In this document: positions 1-8,361 of the stretch, piece by piece
Layout of the letters: each line of letters starts with the position of its first letter
Numbering within the stretch: position 1 is the stretch's first letter
Source of the DNA: Streptomyces californicus
GTDB taxonomy: Bacteria > Actinomycetota > Actinomycetes > Streptomycetales > Streptomycetaceae
Direction: 5' to 3'
Length of the DNA stretch: 64,000 bases
NCBI RefSeq assembly: GCF_000717645.1
Contig: NZ_JNZZ01000005.1
Span: 186,001 to 250,000 of the forward strand
Position numbers and translations under genes: made by a program
Notes under the pieces: generated by a model
Database searches by the model: none
The model's input: the letters and a program-made list of their open reading frames with translations, nothing else
What the model was told of the DNA's origin: nothing

Positions 1-2
1 TC

Positions 3-314
3 TCCTACGACATCGCCGCGGCGGTCGTCGACTCCCTGGACGCGGCGGTCGCCCACATCCGGCTCTGGTCCTCCGGCCACACCGAGGCGATCGTCACCAC
101 CTCGCAGGCCGCCGCCCGCCGGTTCACCCAGTTGGTGGATTCGACCACCGTCGCGGTGAACGCCTCCACCCGTTTCACAGACGGCGGACAGTTCGGCTTC
201 GGAGCAGAGATCGGCATTTCCACGCAGAAGCTGCACGCCCGGGGTCCGATGGGCCTGCCCGAGCTGACCTCGACGAAGTACATCGTCACGGGCGACGGAC
301 ACGTCCGCCAGTGA
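3..314 (+). CDS. proA: Glutamate-5-semialdehyde dehydrogenase, C-terminal part
   Basis: The window opens inside this gene; 103 C-terminal residues and the TGA stop are present. ProA reduces gamma-glutamyl phosphate to glutamate semialdehyde with NADPH, the second step of proline synthesis, in the cytosol. The visible end carries hallmarks of the family: the [12 protein letters not shown] stretch, the [23 protein letters not shown] block and the TSTKYI tail motif. The next gene begins about 135 bases downstream with its own apparent promoter. The assignment rests on recognising the family tail; the N-terminal catalytic cysteine lies outside the window. Confidence 0.95.
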   Translation, partial: SYDIAAAVVDSLDAAVAHIRLWSSGHTEAIVTTSQAAARRFTQLVDSTTVAVNASTRFTDGGQFGFGAEIGISTQKLHARGPMGLPELTSTKYIVTGDGHVRQ

Positions 315-448
315 GTCCTCCCGGGCGGCGGCGTCCTCGCGCCGTACTCGCCGCCGGACCGGCCGGATCGCCCCGGGCTCACCGGGGCGATCCGGGGGAG
401 TTCTCCGGGTCCCTGCCGAAAAGCCCCCGTCCGGGCTACGCTGAATCC

Positions 449-1033
449 GTGCCGGACGACGTGGGGGGCAGGCCGTTTCCTGACGGCTGGGAGCCCGACG
501 ACGACCGCGGGGGCGCGGACGAGGACTTCGCCTCCGTGGTGTTCGACGAGGACTTCATCCGGGCGGCCCCCGTCCACGAGCCCACCGCCGTGGAGCGCCT
601 GCTCGCCGCCGCGGAGGCCCGAGCCGAGGCCGAGGCGGCCCGCGCCCGCCGGAGCCGTCGCGCCGACGACCCGTACGACCCCTACGACGGTCCCCGCGGC
701 TACCACGACCCGCAGGACCTCGACTACGACCCGGACCACGGCTACGGGGACGACGCGTACGGCCCGGGGCCCTACGGCCGCCACGGCGGCTCCCTGCGCC
801 CCTACCGCAACTCCGCCCGCTGGCACCGGCCCGTCGCCTGGCTGCTGGCCCTCGTGATGGGCGTCGGCATGGTCTCCCTCGCCTTCACCGCGGTCTACCG
901 GGGCGCCTCGGACAACGGCCAGGACCAGGTGCCGCCCCCCGCCAGCAGTGGCGTGGACAAGCCCGGGGCCGCCCCGTCCGCCTCCGCCGACTACTCCCGC
1001 CCCACCGTCTCCGCCGAGCCCCGCGTGCCCTGA
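449..1033 (+). CDS. Tyr/Asp/Pro-rich single-pass membrane protein
   Basis: A 194-residue protein that I do not recognise by function. I place the start at the GTG at 449 because a TACGCT -10-like box ends six bases upstream, as in leaderless Streptomyces transcripts; the frame is open further 5' to 311. An acidic N-terminus holds the motif VVFDEDFIRAA near residue 30, followed by an Ala/Arg/Glu helix. A linker rich in Tyr, Asp, Pro and Gly (DPYDPYDGP, DPDHGYGDD) leads to one membrane segment near residues 130-150 (WLLALVMGVGMVSLAFTAV). About 40 Ser/Pro/Ala-rich residues follow, presumably outside. The FDE-x-F motif recurs in the next gene, so the two look like paralogues of a Streptomyces-specific membrane family. 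Confidence 0.75.
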   Translation: MPDDVGGRPFPDGWEPDDDRGGADEDFASVVFDEDFIRAAPVHEPTAVERLLAAAEARAEAEAARARRSRRADDPYDPYDGPRGYHDPQDLDYDPDHGYGDDAYGPGPYGRHGGSLRPYRNSARWHRPVAWLLALVMGVGMVSLAFTAVYRGASDNGQDQVPPPASSGVDKPGAAPSASADYSRPTVSAEPRVP

Positions 1034-1344
1034 TCCGCTTCCCCCGTGACGACGTGGCTCAGTGCGCCGCCGATCCGCCCCGGCATGCCCCGGACAGATC
1101 CCGCCCTCGGATCGCCCCCGTCGCCGCATCCGGCCCTCCTCTCCCTCCCGTCACCCGATCGCCGACGGCCACCCCCGGCACTCCCGCGGTTCCCGGTGCT
1201 CTCCGCGTTTACGTGAGCCGCAATCGACCTACCCTCAAGATGTGACCCCTCGCTCCCAGGGGGGCTTCTCGCTGCCGGACGCCGCTGGGCCGAAGCAGAC
1301 CGTTGCGCACCGAACCGAACGGTGTGGGGATCGGGAGAGAAGTC
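1034..1344 (+). other. Intergenic region between the two FDExF proteins
   Basis: About 310 bases without a convincing gene. Near its 3' end is a TACCCT hexamer (1230-1235) that could be a -10 element for the downstream gene, and a C-run/G-run pair (about 1243-1266) that could form a small hairpin in the leader. The downstream start at 1345 has a good ribosome binding site (GGGAGAGAAG). Confidence 0.4.
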
Positions 1345-2496
1345 ATGACAGGCCGCTCAGAACCGCCGGACGGCCCGCCCGAGAACTCCGCGGGCGGCGA
1401 GGACGAATACCGCTCGCTCGTCTTCGACGAATCGTTCGTCCGGGCTGCCCGCATGCAGGAGTTCTCCGCCGAGGAACGGATGGGCCGGCACTCCCGGGCC
1501 GTCCGCACCCTGCCCGAGGAACAGGTCCTCGTCCGGGGCGGCGGCAGCGGCTCCCGGGCCGCCATAGCCCTGGTCGTCCTCATCGCCATCGCCTTCGCGG
1601 TGGCCGTGTACATCGGCTTCCGCACCCCCTACCCTCAGCCCGCCGTCCGCCGGGCGGAACCCCTGCGGACCACCGTCATCCCCCTGGCCCCACGGGGCGC
1701 TGTGCCGGGCGGATCACCCGAGCGGCTGTACCGGGCCACGCCGGTCTCCGGCTTCCGCTCGGGCGCGGCGGGCATCAACTTCCCCGCCGTGGAACGCACG
1801 CGGAACTTCTCCGACAGCCAGATCACCGCCGCCCTCGCCACCGTCAAGGACTACCTGGTGGAGTCCTCCCTGAACCCCGACGTGCTCACCGGCTCCGTAC
1901 GCCGACCGGTCGAGCACCTCCTCGACCCGGACCAGCGCCCCCAGTTCGAACGCAGCCTGAGCAGCCCGGAGGACGACGGGGCCCATGCCGCATCCGGCTG
2001 GCTGGTCCGCTTCGACCCGGCGCGCGTGGAACTCGCCGACCCCGAGATCCGGGTCCAGGGCACCCTCGGCTACGAGGAGGAGGCGGCGGGCGTTCTCGGC
2101 GTCGTCTCGGACCACACCTTCACCTACGCCCTACGCCCCGCGGACCGGGCCCCGCGCGAGGACGACGCCTCCCTGTTCACCGTGCGGCGCGAACTCCACT
2201 TCCGCTTCGACCGTGAGGACCTGCGGCTGCACCGCCTGGAGGTGCGCACCGCACACGTCCAGGCGGGGCCCCAGTCCTGCTCGGCCGACGCCACCGGGAC
2301 GCTCCGCCCGCTCCTGGCCGGACAGCGGGCCGACGCCCGCGGACCCGCCGCCACCGACCCGTACGCCACAGGATCGCCGACGGCGGCCCTCTGCGGAACG
2401 CTGGCGGCCGTCAATCCTTCAACGGCCCCGACGGCCCCGACGGCCCCGAGCTCCCCTCCTCCGGGTCCTGAGGCCGGCCCGGCGCCCCGTTCGTAG
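1345..2496 (+). CDS. Membrane-anchored protein with large extracytoplasmic domain
   Basis: A 383-residue protein of unknown function. The ATG at 1345 has a strong ribosome site ending at about 1341. The N-terminus repeats the motif of the upstream gene (LVFDESFVRAA, about residues 25-35, then an EERMGR helix). A single membrane segment lies at about residues 58-80 (AAIALVVLIAIAFAVAVYIGF). The remaining 300 residues are predicted outside; they are soluble-looking, mixed alpha/beta, with two cysteines. The C-terminus is low complexity ([13 protein letters not shown]) and is encoded by three tandem copies of a nine-base unit. That tail overlaps by 86 bases the end of the convergent M48 peptidase gene. 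Context suggests an envelope role, but that is inference. Confidence 0.8.
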   Translation: MTGRSEPPDGPPENSAGGEDEYRSLVFDESFVRAARMQEFSAEERMGRHSRAVRTLPEEQVLVRGGGSGSRAAIALVVLIAIAFAVAVYIGFRTPYPQPAVRRAEPLRTTVIPLAPRGAVPGGSPERLYRATPVSGFRSGAAGINFPAVERTRNFSDSQITAALATVKDYLVESSLNPDVLTGSVRRPVEHLLDPDQRPQFERSLSSPEDDGAHAASGWLVRFDPARVELADPEIRVQGTLGYEEEAAGVLGVVSDHTFTYALRPADRAPREDDASLFTVRRELHFRFDREDLRLHRLEVRTAHVQAGPQSCSADATGTLRPLLAGQRADARGPAATDPYATGSPTAALCGTLAAVNPSTAPTAPTAPSSPPPGPEAGPAPRS

Positions 2497-3532
2497 CGGA
2501 GCCGCCGGCGCCCGCTCCGGTGAACTTGTCCCGCAGCTTGCCGCCGAGGTCCCCCGCGCCGCCGGCGATGTCGCCCACGAGCTTCATCAGCGGATCCTTG
2601 CTGGTGCGCACCGTGTCCGCGTAGTGCGCGGCGGACTCCCGGAACGAGTCGGACACCGAGGCGTCCTTGTCCTCGTCGCGCCGCGGGTAGTGGCCGTCCA
2701 TGAGCCGCTGGAACTCGCGGGTCTCCGACCACTTCTTCAACTCGGCGGCCCGCACCGTGGTGAACGGGTGCGTGCGCGGCAGCACGTTGAGGATCTTGAG
2801 GACGGAGTCGCGGAGGTCGCCGCCCTTCTCGTACTCGTCGGCCTGGGCGAGGAACGCGTCCACGTTCATCTCGTGCAGGTGGTTGCCGCCCGCGATCTTC
2901 ATCAGGCCGCGCATGGACGCCTGTATGTCCTGGCCGACCAGCAGCCCGGCCCGGTCAGCCGACAGCTCCGACTTGCGGAACCACTCGCGCAGTGCCGTCA
3001 CTATCGCCATGATCGCCACGTTCCCCAGCGGGATCCAGGCGACCTTCACGGCGAGGTTGGTCAGGAACAGCAGTATCGTCCGGTACACCGAGTGGCCGGA
3101 CAGGGCGTGGCCGACCTCGTGGCCCACCACCGCCCGCATCTCCTCCTCGTCGAGCAGCTCGACCAGGCCCGTGGTGACCACGATGATCGGCTCGTCGAGC
3201 CCGATGCACATGGCGTTGGGCTGCGGGTCCTGCTTCACGTACATCGGCGGGACCTTCTCCAGGTCCAGGATGTAACACGCGTCGCGCAGCATGTCGTTGA
3301 GATGGGCGAACTGCTCGTCGCTCACCCGGACGGAGTCGGAGAGGAAGAGCAGCCGCAGGCTGCGCTCCGGCAGCAGCCCGCTCAGCGCCTTGAACACGGT
3401 GTCGAAGCCGGTCAGCTTGCGCAGGGCCACCAGGGCCGAGCGGTCGGCCGGGTGCTCGTAGGCCCGGGAGGAGATCCCGGGGAAACGCCGGCGCTGCCTG
3501 CTCGGCACGTTCTCGTGACTGATTTCGGTCAT
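2411..3532 (-). CDS. M48-family zinc metallopeptidase
   Basis: A 373-residue peptidase of the M48 (HtpX/Ste24-like) family, expected to cleave membrane or misfolded proteins using one zinc ion. The signature HEVGH is at about residues 138-142, and the downstream ELSADRAG segment supplies the third zinc ligand. Two hydrophobic stretches after the active site ([15 protein letters not shown] and [14 protein letters not shown]) suggest membrane association. The C-terminal third is charged and ends in a Gly/Ser/Pro tail. I choose the ATG at 3532 ([10 protein letters not shown]), which follows an AGGGGG ribosome site; an upstream in-frame start would add 15 unlikely residues. The gene is convergent with the preceding membrane-protein gene and their ends overlap by 86 bases. 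Confidence 0.92.
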   Translation of the reverse strand: MTEISHENVPSRQRRRFPGISSRAYEHPADRSALVALRKLTGFDTVFKALSGLLPERSLRLLFLSDSVRVSDEQFAHLNDMLRDACYILDLEKVPPMYVKQDPQPNAMCIGLDEPIIVVTTGLVELLDEEEMRAVVGHEVGHALSGHSVYRTILLFLTNLAVKVAWIPLGNVAIMAIVTALREWFRKSELSADRAGLLVGQDIQASMRGLMKIAGGNHLHEMNVDAFLAQADEYEKGGDLRDSVLKILNVLPRTHPFTTVRAAELKKWSETREFQRLMDGHYPRRDEDKDASVSDSFRESAAHYADTVRTSKDPLMKLVGDIAGGAGDLGGKLRDKFTGAGAGGSATNGAPGRPQDPEEGSSGPSGPSGPLKD

Positions 3533-3643
3533 GGATGGCCCCCTGTTCGTACGAGTCGTCGCTCGTCCCCCGGACAAATGCCAGCGTATGCGCTGGCGCT
3601 ACGGTGTGCGGGGGGCTGTGGATAACTTTGAGGAGCGCCCGAA

Positions 3644-3796
3644 ATGCCGCACACCGCCGTACTGCTCGCCGCCGCGTCCGAGGAGCAGGGACCGGGCGAC
3701 ACCCTCCGGATCGTCCTGCTCGTCTCGATCCTCGGAGCGGCACTGCTCGCCTGGTTCCTGCTGCGTGGATACCGCAACGACGACAACAACGACTGA
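3644..3796 (+). CDS. Small membrane protein, 50 residues
   Basis: A short open frame running from ATG 3644 to TGA 3796. The product has an acidic N-terminal third (ASEEQGPGD), one membrane helix ([18 protein letters not shown]) and a charged tail with an Asn/Asp-rich end (RNDDNND). A GAGGAG-type ribosome site lies about eight bases ahead of the ATG. It is divergent from the M48 peptidase gene and shares its promoter interval. Function is unknown. Hydrophobic pattern and ribosome site support it as real, and a similar tiny membrane gene follows it. Confidence 0.7.
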   Translation: MPHTAVLLAAASEEQGPGDTLRIVLLVSILGAALLAWFLLRGYRNDDNND

Positions 3797-3880
3797 GTCG
3801 CCGTGAGCGTGCCCGGAGGTCCCGCATACGATGGCCCCGACGTCTTCCTTCCGACTCACGATCGATAGGTCCTGCCGAAG

Positions 3881-4042
3881 ATGAGCCTCACGAGCACCGC
3901 ACACCAGCTGGCCACTCTCGCCTCCGGGGGCGAGGGCGGCGGCAACCACGAAAGCCTCAACCCCTACTTCGTCGGCGCCGGGGCCTTCGTCGCGCTGATG
4001 CTGCTTCTGTTCATCACCATCAGCTTCAACCGCGACCGCTGA
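3881..4042 (+). CDS. Small membrane protein, 53 residues
   Basis: The protein starts [17 protein letters not shown], continues through a Gly-rich soluble part, has one membrane helix ([18 protein letters not shown]) and stops after NRDR. It runs from ATG 3881 to TGA 4042 and lies about 40 bases before nadD. Small proteins of this type commonly precede nadD in Streptomyces as I know the region. Function is unknown; it may be a subunit or modulator of a membrane complex, which is inference only. Confidence 0.75.
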   Translation: MSLTSTAHQLATLASGGEGGGNHESLNPYFVGAGAFVALMLLLFITISFNRDR

Positions 4043-4080
4043 GCCGGGGGCGTACAGCTGTGCCAGTAGGCTCTGCACGC

Positions 4081-4698
4081 ATGGGAGAGCAGGAAGTGCC
4101 TACCGGCCCCGGGAAGCGCCGTATCGGCGTGATGGGCGGGACATTCGACCCGATCCACCATGGACACCTGGTGGCGGCCAGTGAAGTGGCCGCCCAGTTC
4201 CATCTGGACGAGGTCGTGTTCGTCCCGACCGGGCAGCCGTGGCAGAAGAGCCACAAGCAGGTCTCCCCGGCCGAGGACCGCTATCTGATGACGGTCATCG
4301 CCACCGCGTCCAACCCGCAGTTCTCCGTCAGCCGCAGTGACATCGACCGTGGCGGACCGACGTACACCATCGATACGCTGCGGGACCTGCGCGAGGTCCA
4401 CGGCGACGCGGACCTCTTCTTCATCACCGGCGCCGACGCGTTGGCCCAGATCCTCACCTGGCGCGACGCGGAGGAGCTGTTCTCGCTCTCCCACTTCATC
4501 GGTGTGACCCGCCCGGGTCACGTGCTCACGGACGACGGACTGCCCGAGGGCGGTGTCTCCCTCGTGGAGGTGCCCGCGCTGGCGATCTCGTCCACGGACT
4601 GTCGTGAGAGGGTCGCGCAGGGGGAGCCGGTCTGGTACCTGGTGCCGGACGGCGTGGTCCGCTACATCGACAAGCGCCAGCTGTACCGCGGCGAGTGA
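4081..4698 (+). CDS. nadD: Nicotinate-nucleotide adenylyltransferase
   Basis: Joins ATP and nicotinate mononucleotide to make deamido-NAD, the shared step of de novo and salvage NAD synthesis in the cytosol. The 205-residue protein shows the nucleotidyltransferase signature [12 protein letters not shown] at residues 19-30 and the second ATP motif ISSTDCR near residue 175. The TGADAL segment in mid-protein is typical of NadD. A TAGGCT hexamer ends eight bases before ATG 4081, so the transcript may be leaderless. The LytR-type gene follows after 19 bases and rsfS lies further on, the usual actinobacterial nadD neighbourhood. Confidence 0.96.
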   Translation: MGEQEVPTGPGKRRIGVMGGTFDPIHHGHLVAASEVAAQFHLDEVVFVPTGQPWQKSHKQVSPAEDRYLMTVIATASNPQFSVSRSDIDRGGPTYTIDTLRDLREVHGDADLFFITGADALAQILTWRDAEELFSLSHFIGVTRPGHVLTDDGLPEGGVSLVEVPALAISSTDCRERVAQGEPVWYLVPDGVVRYIDKRQLYRGE

Positions 4699-4717
4699 GC
4701 CACGGAGAGGGGCACCG

Positions 4718-6550
4718 GTGAACGACCGACAGAACCCGTACGACCCGTACTACCAGGAGCCGCAGATCGTCGGCTACGACGCGTACGGGCAGCCGGTCTA
4801 CCAGCAGCAGGGGCAGCCGCAGGGCCACCAGCAGTACGACCCGCAGGGGCAGCAGGGCCAGGGATACGACCCCTACGCCGCCCAGCAGGGTCAGGGACAG
4901 CAGAGCCACCAGGCCCAGGACGCCGGCTACGGCTACGGGTACGACGCGTACGGCAACCCCCTCCAGCAGCCGCAGGGTTACGACCCGTACGGCGGTCACC
5001 AGGGCCCGCGGCAGCCGGACCACTCCCAGGCCGGCCGGCAGCAGCAGGAGCAGGGGAGCGGGCAGGGGTACGACTACGCCGCGTACACCGACTACGGCTA
5101 CGCCACCGGGCAGCAGCCCGCCGCCGTCGACACCGGCGAGCAGTGGAGCATCCCGCAGCAGGGCACCGCCCCGGAGCCCGAACGGGCCGGGCAGCAGCCT
5201 CCCGTGGGGCAGGCCCCCGGCCGGCGGCCGCCGGACGCGGCGGAGCCCGAAGCGGAGACGCAGGCCACGGTCCCTGGGCAGCGCGAGCAGGCTCCCGACT
5301 ACCGCACCGAGCAGTTCTCGTTCATCGAGGAACCCGACGAGGACTCCGAGGACGTCATCGACTGGCTCAAGTTCACCGAGAGCCGCAGCGAGCGGCGCGA
5401 GGAGGCCCGGCGCAAGGGCCGCCACCGGATGATCGCGCTGATAGTCGTTGCCGCTCTCGTCGTCGTCGGCGGGGTCGGCTACCTGTGGTCCGCCGACATG
5501 ATTCCGGGCCTCTCCGGATCGGACGAGAAGAAGGCCGTCGCCGCCGGCGCCCAGCAGCGCGACATGATCGTGGTGCACCTGCACGACACGAAGAACGGGG
5601 ACACCTCGACGGCCCTGCTCGTCGACAACGCCACCACCAAGCAGGGCACCACCGTCCTGCTGCCCAACTCGCTCGCCGTCGCCGGCGACGACGGGACCAC
5701 CACCACACTCGGCAAGTCCGTTGAGGACGACGGCAGGACCGGCACCCGCGAGGCGATCGACACCCTCCTGGGCACCCGCATCACCGGCACCTGGCGGCTG
5801 GACACCCCCTACCTGGAGAACCTCGTCGAACTGGTCGGCAACATCGAGGTCGACACCGACACCGACGTGCCCGGTGCGAAGAAGGGCGACGCGCCGCTCG
5901 TCAACAAGGGCGAGGCGCAGACGCTGAGCGGCCCGATGGCCGTCGCGTACGCCACGTACCACGCGCAGGGCGAGCCCGAGGCCAAGCAGCTGTCGCGGTT
6001 CGGCGAGGTCATGCGCGCCACCCTGCGCAAGATCTCCGAGGACCCCAAGGCGGCGACCGTCACCGTCGAGACGCTGCTCCAGGTGCTCGACCCCTCGCTG
6101 CCCGAGAAGGACCTCGGCGCCTCGCTCGCCAAGCTGGCCTCGCGCGCCAAGGTCGGCGACTACAGAACGACCGTGCTGCCGGTCCAGCAGGACGGCACGC
6201 TCACCGAGGCCGACACCAAGGACGTCGTCAAGACGGTCCTAGGCGGCACGGTGAAGGCCCCGGAGGCGGGCGCACCGCTCCGGGTCGCCGTACGCAACGC
6301 CACCGGGAGCGAGAAGGCGCCCGAGGCCGCCCGCGTCCAGCTCGTCAACGGCGGCTACGCCTTCGTGGACAGCGGAAAGGCGGGATCCGAGGCGTCGTCC
6401 GTCGTGCTCTACCGCGCCGACGAGGACAAGGAGAAGGCCGTCGAGGTGGCCAAGACCCTGGGGCTCTCCGCCGGCGACGTGAAGAAGGGCGAGCCGGCCG
6501 CCAACGCCGACGTGTCCGCGGTCCTCGGCCAGGACTACAAGCTCCCGTAG
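4718..6550 (+). CDS. LytR/CpsA/Psr-like protein with LytR_C domain and Q/G/Y-rich tail
   Basis: A 610-residue membrane protein. The first ~200 residues are cytoplasmic and low complexity, rich in Gln, Gly, Tyr and Pro (repeats such as YDPYGG, QQGQG). One membrane helix at about 240-260 is followed by an extracytoplasmic LCP-like domain and a C-terminal LytR_C domain (about 510-600). LCP enzymes attach teichoic acid-type or other glycopolymers to peptidoglycan. The usual arginine-rich catalytic motifs are poorly preserved: the segment that should read RSDT reads RDMIV, and only SRFGEVMRATL resembles the second arginine region. The protein may therefore be a non-catalytic relative. GTG start 4718 follows GGAGAGG; a terminator lies just downstream. 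Confidence 0.88.
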   Translation: MNDRQNPYDPYYQEPQIVGYDAYGQPVYQQQGQPQGHQQYDPQGQQGQGYDPYAAQQGQGQQSHQAQDAGYGYGYDAYGNPLQQPQGYDPYGGHQGPRQPDHSQAGRQQQEQGSGQGYDYAAYTDYGYATGQQPAAVDTGEQWSIPQQGTAPEPERAGQQPPVGQAPGRRPPDAAEPEAETQATVPGQREQAPDYRTEQFSFIEEPDEDSEDVIDWLKFTESRSERREEARRKGRHRMIALIVVAALVVVGGVGYLWSADMIPGLSGSDEKKAVAAGAQQRDMIVVHLHDTKNGDTSTALLVDNATTKQGTTVLLPNSLAVAGDDGTTTTLGKSVEDDGRTGTREAIDTLLGTRITGTWRLDTPYLENLVELVGNIEVDTDTDVPGAKKGDAPLVNKGEAQTLSGPMAVAYATYHAQGEPEAKQLSRFGEVMRATLRKISEDPKAATVTVETLLQVLDPSLPEKDLGASLAKLASRAKVGDYRTTVLPVQQDGTLTEADTKDVVKTVLGGTVKAPEAGAPLRVAVRNATGSEKAPEAARVQLVNGGYAFVDSGKAGSEASSVVLYRADEDKEKAVEVAKTLGLSAGDVKKGEPAANADVSAVLGQDYKLP

Positions 6551-6558
6551 CCCGCACG

Positions 6559-6594
6559 TCCCGTCGGGCGGTGCTCCGGCACCGCCCGACGGGA
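6559..6594 (+). terminator. Hairpin after the LytR-type gene
   Basis: A perfect 16-pair inverted repeat with a four-base loop lies just after the stop at 6550 (stem TCCCGTCGGGCGGTGC). No T-run follows, as is usual for Streptomyces terminators. It separates the nadD/LytR unit from rsfS. Confidence 0.75.
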
Positions 6595-6675
6595 GCCGCG
6601 AGAAACGCAGTAAGGCTCTGTCGGCGGTCCGTGAGACCCTGGAGGTTGTATCCGACCGCCGACGAAAGCCTGCAT

Positions 6676-7107
6676 GTGACCGCCACGGACCGCTCCATCG
6701 AGCTCATCAACGCCGCCGCCCAGGCGGCCGCCGACCGGCTCGCGCACGACATCATCGCCTACGACGTCAGCGATGTGCTGTCGATCACCGACGCCTTCCT
6801 GCTGGCCTCGGCCCCCAACGACCGCCAGGTCAAGTCGATCGTCGACGAGATCGAGGAGCGGCTCCAGAAGGAGCTCGGCGCCAAGCCGGTGCGCCGTGAG
6901 GGCGACCGCGACGCCCGCTGGATCCTCCTCGACTACGTCGACATCGTCATCCACGTCCAGCACAGCGAGGAGCGTGTCTTCTACGCGCTGGAGCGCCTGT
7001 GGAAGGACTGCCCGGAGATCGCCCTCCCCGAGGACGCGGTCAAGACCCGGGGCAAGGCCGAGGAGCACGCGCAGCTCCACGGCGGCACGGAAGGTGACCC
7101 GAGCTGA
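6676..7107 (+). CDS. rsfS: Ribosomal silencing factor RsfS (Iojap/DUF143)
   Basis: Binds ribosomal protein uL14 on the 50S subunit and blocks joining to the 30S subunit, lowering translation in starvation. The 143-residue protein shows the family core: DVLSITDAFLLASAPNDRQVKSI, the REGDRDARWILLDYVDIVIHV block, and FYALERLWKD. GTG 6676 is the only sensible start, since the overlapping ATG two bases earlier runs straight into TGA. The stop overlaps the likely CTG start of the phosphatase gene, so the two are probably translationally coupled. rsfS beside nadD is conserved widely in bacteria. Confidence 0.96.
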   Translation: MTATDRSIELINAAAQAAADRLAHDIIAYDVSDVLSITDAFLLASAPNDRQVKSIVDEIEERLQKELGAKPVRREGDRDARWILLDYVDIVIHVQHSEERVFYALERLWKDCPEIALPEDAVKTRGKAEEHAQLHGGTEGDPS

Positions 7108-7757
7108 ACGCCAGCAGGAGCGGCAAGGGCCGCAGGATCGTCCTCTGGCGGCACGGCCAGACGGCGTGGAACCTGGAGCGCCGCTTCCAGGGGTCCACGG
7201 ACATCGAGCTCACCGAGGCCGGTGTCGGGCAGGCCCGCCGCGCCGCCAGGCTGCTCGCCTCGCTGAAGCCGGACGCCATCGTGGCGTCCGACCTCCGGCG
7301 GGCGGCGGCCACGGCCGCCGAGCTGTCCGCCGTCAGCGGTCTGCCGGTCGCCCATGACGCCGCACTCCGTGAGACGTACGCGGGCGCCTGGCAGGGGCTG
7401 ACCCACGAGGAGATCATCGAGCGGTACGGCGAGCAGTACGCGGCCTGGAAGCGCGGCGAGCCCGTCCGCCGGGGCGGTGGCGAGCTGGAGACCGAGGTCG
7501 CCGACCGGGCGGCACCGGTCGTCCTGGAGCACGCCGACAAGCTGCCGGAGAACGGCACGCTCGTCGTGGTCAGTCACGGCGGCACCATCCGGACGACGAT
7601 CGGCCGGCTGCTCGGCCTGGAAGCACACCACTGGGAAGGGCTCGGCGGGCTGTCCAACTGCTGCTGGTCCGTCCTCGGGGAGGGCGCACGGGGCTGGCGC
7701 CTGCTGGAGCACAACGCCGGCACGCTGCCGGAGCCGGTGCTCGGCGACGACGACTGA
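7104..7757 (+). CDS. Histidine phosphatase (phosphoglycerate mutase-like), probable CTG start
   Basis: A 217-residue member of the histidine phosphatase superfamily. The catalytic RHG motif (VLWRHGQTAWN, about residues 13-23) and the second histidine (VVSHGGTIRTT) are intact, so it should hydrolyse a phosphoester; the substrate is not predictable. In this frame a TGA at 7095 is followed by no ATG, GTG or TTG before the RHG motif. The only near-cognate codon is CTG at 7104, which overlaps the rsfS stop as CTGA and is preceded by GGAAGGTGA at a good distance. Starting at the next GTG would remove the catalytic histidine. I therefore infer a CTG start coupled to rsfS. Confidence 0.88.
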   Translation: MNASRSGKGRRIVLWRHGQTAWNLERRFQGSTDIELTEAGVGQARRAARLLASLKPDAIVASDLRRAAATAAELSAVSGLPVAHDAALRETYAGAWQGLTHEEIIERYGEQYAAWKRGEPVRRGGGELETEVADRAAPVVLEHADKLPENGTLVVVSHGGTIRTTIGRLLGLEAHHWEGLGGLSNCCWSVLGEGARGWRLLEHNAGTLPEPVLGDDD

Positions 7758-7789
7758 GGGGCCTCCGGCGGATCAGAACCGGAAGCCCC
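7758..7789 (+). terminator. Probable terminator after the histidine phosphatase
   Basis: Immediately after the stop, an 11-base arm GGGGCCTCCGG pairs with CCGGAAGCCCC (one mismatch) across a 10-base loop. Confidence 0.5.
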
Positions 7790-7889
7790 CGGACGACGGA
7801 CGCACGGTGCCGGGACGGCCCGACAGACGGCTGTTCCAGCGGTGTTGAGGCGCGGCTCGCGGGCCGCCGTCGAGCGGGTCCGGCCGGAT

Positions 7890-7919
7890 TTCGCATTCCG
7901 GCCGGTCGCAGGCTAGAGT
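7890..7919 (+). promoter_or_regulatory. Probable promoter of first tRNA-Ala
   Basis: TTCGCA (7890-7895) and TAGAGT (7914-7919) are spaced by 18 bases and sit about 45 bases before the tRNA. Resemblance to the housekeeping sigma consensus is moderate. Confidence 0.45.
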
Positions 7920-7964
7920 TCTTCTTGTTCGCAGGGCGGAAACGCCGAGAACGCAGCGGACAGC

Positions 7965-8037
7965 GGGGCTATAGCTCAGTTGGTAGAGCGCCTGCATGGC
8001 ATGCAGGAGGTCAGGAGTTCAATTCTCCTTAGCTCCA
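7965..8037 (+). tRNA. tRNA-Ala (anticodon GGC)
   Basis: The 73 bases fold as a full cloverleaf. The acceptor arms are GGGGCTA and TAGCTCC (one G-U pair), the D-arm is GCTC/GAGC, the anticodon stem is CCTGC/GCAGG with loop ATGGCAT (anticodon GGC, reading GCC), and the T-arm is AGGAG/CTCCT with TTCAATT. The discriminator is A73, and CCA is not encoded (the sequence continues CAA). An identical copy lies at 8808-8880. Confidence 0.97.
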
Positions 8038-8043
8038 CAATCA

Positions 8044-8075
8044 AGATCCCGCCCCCGTCCAGGGGGCGGGATCTT
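8044..8075 (+). terminator. Terminator after first tRNA-Ala
   Basis: AAGATCCCGCCCCC pairs with GGGGGCGGGATCTT around a short loop, beginning seven bases after the tRNA. Confidence 0.85.
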
Positions 8076-8169
8076 CTGTATGGAGGGCACCTGGCAGGCT
8101 GACCCTCTTGCGGGGCCATGGCAGAATCGGAACGCCGGAGGGGGCGACGTACCGATCGGGAGGAGCGCG

Positions 8170-8358
8170 ATGCCTGCGAGTCGCGAACACGTTCCCGACC
8201 GGCCTCTTGTCCCCGCCCCGCTCCCCGGCCCCGTCGCGTCCGACGATCGATCCCGTCTCGGCTGTCCGTCCTGCGGTTCGTCCCACGTCGCCCAGATGCT
8301 GGGTGACAACGGAGGGGTCTCCTACGTGTGCACGGCCTGCGGCCACAGCTGGAGCTGA
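8170..8358 (+). CDS. Small zinc-ribbon protein, 62 residues
   Basis: Starts at ATG 8170 behind a strong GGAGGAGC ribosome site. The C-terminal half is a zinc-ribbon-like fold with two Cys pairs, LGCPSCGSSH and YVCTACGHSW. The N-terminal half is Pro-rich and probably disordered. Function is unknown. It lies between the two tRNA-Ala genes and only three bases before another small Cys-pair gene, so the two are probably one transcript. Confidence 0.75.
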   Translation: MPASREHVPDRPLVPAPLPGPVASDDRSRLGCPSCGSSHVAQMLGDNGGVSYVCTACGHSWS

Positions 8359-8361
8359 CTG

